In this document: positions 1-5,174 of the stretch, piece by piece
How positions within the stretch are numbered: position 1 is the first letter of the stretch
Layout of the letters: every line of letters begins with the position of its first letter
DNA from: Akkermansiaceae bacterium UBA5688
GTDB lineage: Bacteria > Verrucomicrobiota > Verrucomicrobiia > Verrucomicrobiales > Akkermansiaceae
Length of the DNA: 8,349 nucleotides
Assembly (NCBI GenBank): GCA_002420315.1
Contig: DIHU01000248.1
Coordinates: forward strand, 4,471 to 12,819
Direction of reading: 5' to 3'
The notes under the pieces: model-generated
The model's input: only the letters and a program-made list of their open reading frames with translations
Told to the model about the DNA's origin: nothing
The model's database searches: none
Program-made: the position numbers and the translations under genes

Positions 1-225
1 CAGACGGTTTGTTTGATCACTAGTTCCCTGAGCATTAGTAAAGAAGAAGGCCCTCACGGTATGAAGAACAATCCTGTGGTTGTCGCTGGTGGTGGCTTTG
101 AGCATGGTAAACACATTAAATTTAACGGCACAGACAACCGGAACAACGTTTACCTTGCAGCCTTGCAACATCTTGGGGTTGAAATTGACAGCTTTGCCAC
201 CAGCAGTGAAAGTGCCAAGTTGTAG
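1..225 (+). CDS. DUF1552 domain protein, C-terminal end (partial)
   Basis: The reading frame is open from the first base of the window and stops with TAG at 223-225, so only the last 74 residues are present. The motif NNPVVVAGGGFEHGKHIKF, followed by LAALQHLGVEIDSFATSS, matches the usual end of DUF1552 proteins, where a PVLLAGGG-F-HG segment precedes a final helix with LGIE/LGVE and a FASST-like tail. DUF1552 proteins are exported, often by Tat, and are typical of planctomycetes and verrucomicrobia; their biochemical role is not established. The following gene encodes the DUF1592-type cytochrome that commonly sits beside DUF1552, which supports the call. The start and most of the protein lie outside the window. 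A DUF1501 protein is the main alternative, since it has a similar AGGG segment, but the tail fits DUF1552 better. Confidence 0.75.
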   Translation, partial: QTVCLITSSLSISKEEGPHGMKNNPVVVAGGGFEHGKHIKFNGTDNRNNVYLAALQHLGVEIDSFATSSESAKL

Positions 226-319
226 AGTCGGTTTAACAACAACTGACCTAGTGGGATTCTCCAGAATTCTTCTGCGGGTGGGCTCTTATCTGCCGATCGT
301 CTGCAGAAAGATTAGCTTT

Positions 320-2866
320 ATGAGATCCCGTTCCCTTCTCGTATTTCTGGTGTTCGTAGCTTTAGGGAGTGCTACTTCGGGAGGCGCTGAAAAGCACCTT
401 GCGGAGATCGACCGAAGCAGAGCTTTCTTGAACTCTTATTGTGTGAGTTGTCATGGCAATGAAAAGAGTAAGGGGGATTATAATTTTGAAATGTTTAATA
501 GTAAAGATTGGGCCAATCACAAATTGCTCAATGAACTCTTGACGGTTTTGAGAGAAAAGGAAATGCCGCCCAAGAAAGCTAGGAAGCAGCCCTCGGTGAA
601 GGAGTTGGAAGCCTTTGAGAAGCTTTTGGCCAAGCAGTATTTCTCAATCAAAAAAAAGTTGCCCGGTGTGCTCACACGTTTGAATCGCATGGAATATGAG
701 AACACAATTAATGATGCTTTTTTCACAGACTTAGAAGTCAAAAACCACTTACCTGTCGATAACACTAGGGATGGCTTTGATAATGAAGGCGATAAATTGG
801 TGATGTCACCCTATGCGATGGATAGCTACTTCCGAGTTGCCTCTGAAATAGCAGGGAAGGTCGTGGGAGGCATGCCCGAGCCTTCTACAACCAATCATAG
901 TTATGATAACGGTCTAGGCCGCAGATTAGGTAGCGATGGAGTCGCGGGTTATGAATTTTTTAATGACGGTATGACGACCGAAGGGTATCGTTATAATGAT
1001 GCATCCCGTGGGTTTGGATTGAAGTATGGTGACACAGTACCCGGCCATTATGATGTGAAGGTCAATGGGCACTTTACGTTTATTGACCCAACCGTTACTG
1101 GTGCTTTTCTTAGGGAACGTGATCTATATTTTAAGGTTGATTTGGGTAAAGAAAATGAACGATTGAGGATCACAACTAATATAGATCCTAAACTCAGCAA
1201 AAAAGCACTGAGCACGCAGGATTTTTTATTAAGCGACAAAGTGCGGATCTATTTGGAACCAGGACAGAATGCAGTTATTTATAGTTATAATTACTTGTAT
1301 CCATTGCCCAAGGATCTCAGTAAGCTCAAGACGATACCCCCGCGGCCGGCCGGGAAGGCGTTCTCCAAAATGCCAAAAGCGTTATTGCACTTCATTTCGG
1401 CTGATGTGACCGGCCCCTATTATGAAAGTTGGCCTCCAAAAAATGAATTTTACGACACCTATTATGAAGATCTAAAGGATTACGGCCCCCATAAGCAATA
1501 TCAACAATTCATTAGAAAGTTGGCCGTTAAACTCTTCCGCCGACCGGTGAGTGACGGCGAGTTGACGCGATTTTTCGATCTCGCCAAAGAGCGATATGAA
1601 ACAAATGAAAACGTCCTCGATGCTGTGCAGTCGGCCTTGACGATAATGCTCTGCTCACCCAAGTTTTTGTATAAGGACGAAGGTGATTCTCTTGATCTCG
1701 ATGAGTATGCGATTGCCTCTAGATTGTCTTACTTTTTGTGGAATACACTGCCAGACGATCGTCTAATCAAATTGGCTTTCGAAGGGAGGTTGAAGGATCC
1801 AAGGGTTCGTTCTGCGGAAGCCTTAAGGATGCTGAAAGACCCTAGATCTCAGCGTTTTGTTACTGATTTCACCGAACAGTGGCTCGAACTTCATAAAATA
1901 GACGTCGTTAATCCCCAAGCTGAGATCCTCAAATATACCTTTAAAGGATTTGCTGGTCTTCGACCCTTCATGAGGCGAGAAAGTATTGAGTTTTTCAAGG
2001 TGATTTTGAATGAGAATCTAAGCCTTCTCAATTTTATTGAATCTGATTTTGTAGTGATCAACCAACCCTTGAATCAGATCTATAAGGTGACTATTCCTGA
2101 AGAAATGGAATTGCCAGATATGGTAAACAAAAAAACCCCGAAGCTCATAACGAACGATGAGAAGAAGCGGCGGGGTGAGGTGTTCCGAAAAGTCATGCTA
2201 GATAAAGAGTCCCGGCGGGGTGGCCTGATGACGCAGGCGGGTATTTTGATGATGAACACCAATGGTGAGTTCACCAACCCGTTTTATCGGGGTGCCTGGT
2301 TGGCTAAAAATATTTATGGTTTGGAGTTGAAACTTCCTGCCAATCTTGAAGTAGGAGCCTTGAAAGCACCTACGGAAACCTTCACCATCAAAGACACGAT
2401 CAATGAGCATCGAAATAATCCGCAATGTGCTTCCTGCCATAGCAAGATGGACCCTTTTGGTTTGGCCATGGAAAATTTTGATGTTTTGGGTCGTTATCGC
2501 GAGACCTATCAGAAATTTGTTGTCACTAAGACAACGATTGAGGTCACCACTGAAGGAAAAACGAAGAAGACCGAGAAGACTTCGAGGAAGTTTGAACCCA
2601 CCACAAAGGTCGATGCTTCTACCTCTCACCGAGACGGGCGGCCTATCGCGGGTATTAAAGGGTTAAAGAACCTGATGCTGGAGGACCAAGATAAAATTGC
2701 CAGGAACTTGCTTACAAAGCTTTCGGAATATGCGATGGGGAGAAAGATAAATTATTCAGACGCTGGAATGATTCATCGCCTTTTGGAAGCGTCAAAGAGT
2801 AATGATTATAGGTTGCGCGATTTGATTGTTAGCGTCGTTGCCGACGACTCGTTTACAAAACGATAG
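320..2866 (+). CDS. Secreted planctomycete-type di-heme cytochrome c (DUF1592/DUF1588 family)
   Basis: The product is 848 residues. The ATG at 320 is chosen because it opens a good Sec signal peptide (MRSRSLLVFLVFVALGS, cleavage near residue 23); an in-frame ATG at 80 lies inside the preceding gene. Domains in order: PSCyt1 haem domain with CVSCH at 41-45 and a likely axial Met82 in the EMPP motif; PSD3/DUF1587 from about 118 (LTRLNRMEYENTINDAF); a beta-rich middle region at about 230-370; PSD5/DUF1595 at about 394-455 (KLFRRPVSDGEL); PSD4/DUF1592 from about 459 (YAIASRLSYFLWNTLPDD); PSCyt3/DUF1588 at about 631-733 with a second haem site CASCH at 703-707 and KMDPFGLAMENFD; PSD2/DUF1585 at about 780-848. 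This is the full family architecture. The protein should act outside the cytoplasmic membrane, perhaps in electron transfer tied to polymer breakdown, but its substrate is unknown. An unusual Lys/Thr/Glu-rich stretch at 736-762 separates PSCyt3 from PSD2. Confidence 0.95.
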   Translation: MRSRSLLVFLVFVALGSATSGGAEKHLAEIDRSRAFLNSYCVSCHGNEKSKGDYNFEMFNSKDWANHKLLNELLTVLREKEMPPKKARKQPSVKELEAFEKLLAKQYFSIKKKLPGVLTRLNRMEYENTINDAFFTDLEVKNHLPVDNTRDGFDNEGDKLVMSPYAMDSYFRVASEIAGKVVGGMPEPSTTNHSYDNGLGRRLGSDGVAGYEFFNDGMTTEGYRYNDASRGFGLKYGDTVPGHYDVKVNGHFTFIDPTVTGAFLRERDLYFKVDLGKENERLRITTNIDPKLSKKALSTQDFLLSDKVRIYLEPGQNAVIYSYNYLYPLPKDLSKLKTIPPRPAGKAFSKMPKALLHFISADVTGPYYESWPPKNEFYDTYYEDLKDYGPHKQYQQFIRKLAVKLFRRPVSDGELTRFFDLAKERYETNENVLDAVQSALTIMLCSPKFLYKDEGDSLDLDEYAIASRLSYFLWNTLPDDRLIKLAFEGRLKDPRVRSAEALRMLKDPRSQRFVTDFTEQWLELHKIDVVNPQAEILKYTFKGFAGLRPFMRRESIEFFKVILNENLSLLNFIESDFVVINQPLNQIYKVTIPEEMELPDMVNKKTPKLITNDEKKRRGEVFRKVMLDKESRRGGLMTQAGILMMNTNGEFTNPFYRGAWLAKNIYGLELKLPANLEVGALKAPTETFTIKDTINEHRNNPQCASCHSKMDPFGLAMENFDVLGRYRETYQKFVVTKTTIEVTTEGKTKKTEKTSRKFEPTTKVDASTSHRDGRPIAGIKGLKNLMLEDQDKIARNLLTKLSEYAMGRKINYSDAGMIHRLLEASKSNDYRLRDLIVSVVADDSFTKR

Positions 2867-2890
2867 ATATAGGGCCGTGTCGTCCACTGT

Positions 2891-2896
2891 AAAGGA
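2891..2896 (+). promoter_or_regulatory. Ribosome binding site for the FGE-like gene
   Basis: AAAGGA lies 7 nt upstream of the ATG at 2904. It decides the start in favour of this ATG over upstream in-frame starts, such as the one at 2826, that fall inside the cytochrome gene. Confidence 0.6.
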
Positions 2897-2903
2897 ACCA
2901 GTT

Positions 2904-3866
2904 ATGACTTACCTACAGATTTTAAGATTGAACCTGTTTTCGGCTATTCTGCTAAGAGTAATCTTCGTAACCGCTGTGCAGGTAGCCTTGGTGTCAACTG
3001 CCTTTGGGCAGAAAACGGGAAAGGTCGACTATTCGAGCGAAGAGTCCGGGGACTCGGCGATTGTGAGGGCGCTCACGCTGGACCTTGGTAAAGAGGTATC
3101 GATGAAGCTCGTGCTCATTCCTGCCGGTAAGTTCATGATGGGCAACCACGACACTCCGGCGGAAACGGTCAAGAAATTCGGGGGCTTCGAGAGAAACCTG
3201 ATCGATGAGTATCCTGCCCATGAGGTGACGATCAGCAAGCCATTCTATATGGGTATCTACGAGGTAACGCAGGCTCAGTGGAAGGCTGTGATGGATACTG
3301 AACCATGGAAGGCAGAGCGGGCCTTGGGATACATGCGTCTGCAGCCGAGACCAGAGGGCTTCGATGACTATCCTGTCGCCTTTGTCGACTCTTATGATGC
3401 CATCGAGTTTTGCCGCAAGCTTTCTAAAAAGACCGGCAGGAACGTATCCCTCCCGACCGAGGCGCAATGGGAGTATGCCTGCCGTGCCGGAACTACCACG
3501 GCTTTTTCCTTCGGAGATGACCTTTCGAAACTCATCGACTACGGCTGGTACGGTGGAAAAAATGCGGGGCAGAAGGAGGATTACGCCCACCGGGTTGGCC
3601 AACTGAAGCCCAACCCCTGGGGGTTGTTTGATATGCACGGTAACGTCTGGGAATTCTGCCGCGACTGGTATGATAAGGACTTTTACAGCAGGTCACCGAG
3701 TGTTGATCCGGAGAATACTACGAAAACCGATAAGCCATCTCTGCGGAGTGGGGCTTTTCATAGCGTTCCAACCGTGTCCCGGTCCGCACAACGCAATAGT
3801 TGGACAAGTCCTACGACGGTCCGCTACAATTACGGTTTACGGGTCATCGTTGCTACCGACAAATAG
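2904..3866 (+). CDS. Secreted FGE-sulfatase (SUMF1-fold) domain protein, likely non-catalytic
   Basis: The product is 320 residues. A hydrophobic Sec-type signal peptide occupies residues 1-35 and ends in STAFG before QKTGK. The FGE-sulfatase fold begins near residue 72 with IPAGKFMMGN and continues through YPAHEVTISKPFYMGIYEVT, LPTEAQWEYACRAGT (183-197) and GLFDMHGNVWEFCRDWYD (240-257). It closes with an RSAQRNS segment and NYGLRVIVA. Length and motif order are normal for the family. True formylglycine-generating enzymes use a cysteine pair in the C-terminal segment (Cys336/Cys341 in human SUMF1); that stretch here (GAFHSVPTVSRSAQRNS) has none. An oxidase role on sulfatases is therefore unlikely, and a binding or structural role of this common fold is more probable. 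No sulfatase gene is in the window. The gene starts 37 nt after the cytochrome gene and ends 22 nt before the LRR gene, so it looks co-transcribed with both. Confidence 0.92.
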   Translation: MTYLQILRLNLFSAILLRVIFVTAVQVALVSTAFGQKTGKVDYSSEESGDSAIVRALTLDLGKEVSMKLVLIPAGKFMMGNHDTPAETVKKFGGFERNLIDEYPAHEVTISKPFYMGIYEVTQAQWKAVMDTEPWKAERALGYMRLQPRPEGFDDYPVAFVDSYDAIEFCRKLSKKTGRNVSLPTEAQWEYACRAGTTTAFSFGDDLSKLIDYGWYGGKNAGQKEDYAHRVGQLKPNPWGLFDMHGNVWEFCRDWYDKDFYSRSPSVDPENTTKTDKPSLRSGAFHSVPTVSRSAQRNSWTSPTTVRYNYGLRVIVATDK

Positions 3867-3877
3867 GAAGAGATCTC

Positions 3878-3881
3878 GGAG
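3878..3881 (+). promoter_or_regulatory. Ribosome binding site for the LRR gene
   Basis: GGAG lies 7 nt upstream of the ATG at 3889, favouring this start over the in-frame ATGs at 3910 and 3919, which have no comparable purine-rich site at the right distance. Confidence 0.5.
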
Positions 3882-3888
3882 ACGCCGT

Positions 3889-5169
3889 ATGTTTTACAGA
3901 GAAAAAATCATGGTTCGAATGTCTTACTCCCTGTTGCTTACTTTTGTGCTTTTGACTTTGGCTTGCCAGCTCAGCAAGGCCGAAGATCAGCCAGTCGAAT
4001 ATGACCGAACAGCGGTTCTCGCGAAATTGGATGAGGCGGCTGAAAGAACCGACGACCCCGAAGTGAAACGTGCTCTTAAAAAGATGATTGAATGCGTTGA
4101 GCGTGGGAATAAATTACTGGTTCTCAGTGGCCTCCGAGTTCTCCCCCCTGAGATTGGACAGCTCACAAACCTGACCGGTTTGACCCTCCATGATAACCAA
4201 CTCACCAAGCTTCCGGCCGAGATTTCTCAGCTCACGAAGCTGACTTATTTAGGGCTCAAGCGAAACCAATTCACCAGGATCCCGCCGGAAATTTTTCAAC
4301 TCACGAGTCTGAAGCATCTCGAACTGGGAGAAAATCAACTCACCAAGCTTCCGGCCGAGATTGGACAACTCACAACGCTAACACAGTTAAGCTTTAATAG
4401 GAACGGTCTCTCGACGCTTCCGGCCGAGATTGGACAGCTCACGAATCTGACGCATTTAAGGCTCTGGGACAACCAACTCACCAAGCTTCCGCCCGAAGTT
4501 GGAGATCTTGCGAAACTGACAAATTTAAGTCTTTGGGGCAACCAACTTTCGACGCTCCCGCCCGAGCTTGCAAAGCTCACGAAACTGATCGAGTTGTCTC
4601 TTCATGATAACCAATTCATAACTCTTCCACCTGTGATTGGGAAGCTCACGAAGCTAACGCATCTGGGGATCGGAGAAAACCAATTCACCAAACTTCCGCC
4701 TGAGATTGGCCAGCTCACTAATTTAATATGGTTATATCTTGAAGGCAACCAACTGACCACGCTCCCGCCTGAAATTGGCCAGCTCACGAACCTAATGGGA
4801 TTAACCCTTCGTGGTATCCAATTTACCGCACTCCCGCCCGAGATTGGGCAACTCACGAAGCTAACTTATCTGGGGCTTGGACATAACCAATTCACCAAGC
4901 TCCCGCGTGAGATTGGCCAGCTCTCAAGTCTGACGTGGTTGTATCTCGAAGGTAATCAACTCACCACGCTTCCGCCCGAGATTGGGCAACTTATAAAGTT
5001 GACGGAGTTGCAAATTGAAAAAAATCCCCTGACTGACAAAGACCTAGAATATTTGAAGCCGCTAAAAAGTCTAAAACGACTTAACGTTAATGATACGAAA
5101 TTTACTCCTGAAGGAATTCAAGCTTTAAGGGAAGCGCTCCCGAATTGTGTGATCGAGGAGCCAAGGTAA
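3889..5169 (+). CDS. Secreted leucine-rich repeat protein, 13 tandem 23-residue repeats
   Basis: The product is 426 residues. The N-terminus has a Sec signal peptide (hydrophobic core SYSLLLTFVLLTLA, likely cleavage after SKA at 29-31). A short charged, probably helical segment follows at about 35-75 and may cap the solenoid. Residues 85-383 are 13 consecutive LRRs of exactly 23 residues with consensus LPPEIGQLTxLTxLxLxxNQLTx, the Shoc2-like bacterial type. A divergent 14th repeat (384-406, KDLEYLKPLKSLKRLNV) and a 20-residue C-terminal cap follow. No catalytic domain, kinase, GTPase, transmembrane anchor or sorting signal is visible, so it is most likely a soluble extracytoplasmic protein-binding scaffold; the partner is unknown. 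Cys26 lies near the signal peptide end, but TLAC is a poor lipobox. The gene lies 22 nt after the FGE-like gene and 5 nt before the FAD enzyme start, which suggests one transcript. ATGs at 3910 and 3919 are alternative starts. Confidence 0.92.
   Translation: MFYREKIMVRMSYSLLLTFVLLTLACQLSKAEDQPVEYDRTAVLAKLDEAAERTDDPEVKRALKKMIECVERGNKLLVLSGLRVLPPEIGQLTNLTGLTLHDNQLTKLPAEISQLTKLTYLGLKRNQFTRIPPEIFQLTSLKHLELGENQLTKLPAEIGQLTTLTQLSFNRNGLSTLPAEIGQLTNLTHLRLWDNQLTKLPPEVGDLAKLTNLSLWGNQLSTLPPELAKLTKLIELSLHDNQFITLPPVIGKLTKLTHLGIGENQFTKLPPEIGQLTNLIWLYLEGNQLTTLPPEIGQLTNLMGLTLRGIQFTALPPEIGQLTKLTYLGLGHNQFTKLPREIGQLSSLTWLYLEGNQLTTLPPEIGQLIKLTELQIEKNPLTDKDLEYLKPLKSLKRLNVNDTKFTPEGIQALREALPNCVIEEPR
4651..4785 (+). 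repeat. First copy of a higher-order (207-bp offset) LRR duplication
   Basis: This 135-bp block covers most of repeats 8 and 9 and is matched in phase by 4858-4992, exactly 207 bp (three units) downstream. The encoded 45 residues agree at 38 positions, including LYLEGNQLTTLPPEIGQL in full. That is closer than ordinary neighbouring units and indicates a three-unit segmental duplication inside the array. Confidence 0.7.
4858..4992 (+). repeat. Second copy of the higher-order LRR duplication
   Basis: This block covers parts of repeats 11 and 12 and mirrors 4651-4785. Seven of 45 residues differ between the copies, so the duplication is not recent, but the shared WLYLEGNQLTT motif occurs nowhere else in the array. 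Confidence 0.7.
5163..5166 (+). promoter_or_regulatory. Candidate ribosome binding site for the FAD/Fe-S enzyme
   Basis: AAGG lies 8 nt before the GTG at 5175 and overlaps the end of the LRR gene; a stronger GAGGAG at 5155-5160 is 14 nt away, too far for an ideal site. The arrangement suggests translational coupling to the LRR gene. A TTG at 5145 is the only other in-frame start nearby and would overlap the LRR gene by 25 nt. Confidence 0.4.
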
Positions 5170-5174
5170 TAACT

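Larger units (their letters stand above)
4141..5037 (+). repeat. Tandem array of thirteen 69-bp LRR units
   Basis: The DNA encoding the LRRs is a direct tandem array with a strict 69-bp period and no insertions or deletions across 897 bp. Near-identical stretches such as CTCACCAAGCTTCCGGCCGA recur at multiples of 69 bp (for example, starting at 4201 and 4339, 138 bp apart). Such an array is prone to unit gain or loss by recombination or slippage. Confidence 0.9.

Noticed and set aside
270..308. Inverted repeat TTCTGC / GCAGAA between the first two genes
   Set aside because: Only a 6-bp stem with a 27-nt loop and no T-run; not distinguishable from chance.
80..319. N-terminal extension of the cytochrome frame from an ATG at 80
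   Set aside because: It overlaps the DUF1552 coding end in another frame, shows no family similarity, and would bury the clear signal peptide starting at 320.
2198..2629. 143-codon open frame on the minus strand
   Set aside because: It is antisense to the conserved PSCyt3 haem region; a shadow frame.
2994..3638. 214-codon open frame on the minus strand
   Set aside because: It lies wholly antisense to the FGE-fold gene, whose motifs are clear; no recognisable protein features.
3951..3969. Lipobox (TLAC) making the LRR protein a lipoprotein
   Set aside because: The -3 and -2 residues (Thr, Leu) do not fit the usual lipobox, and a good signal peptidase I site (SKA) follows.
4335..4856. Two minus-strand open frames with repeated SCPISGGS-like peptides
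   Set aside because: The repeats are a by-product of the 69-bp LRR array read backwards.
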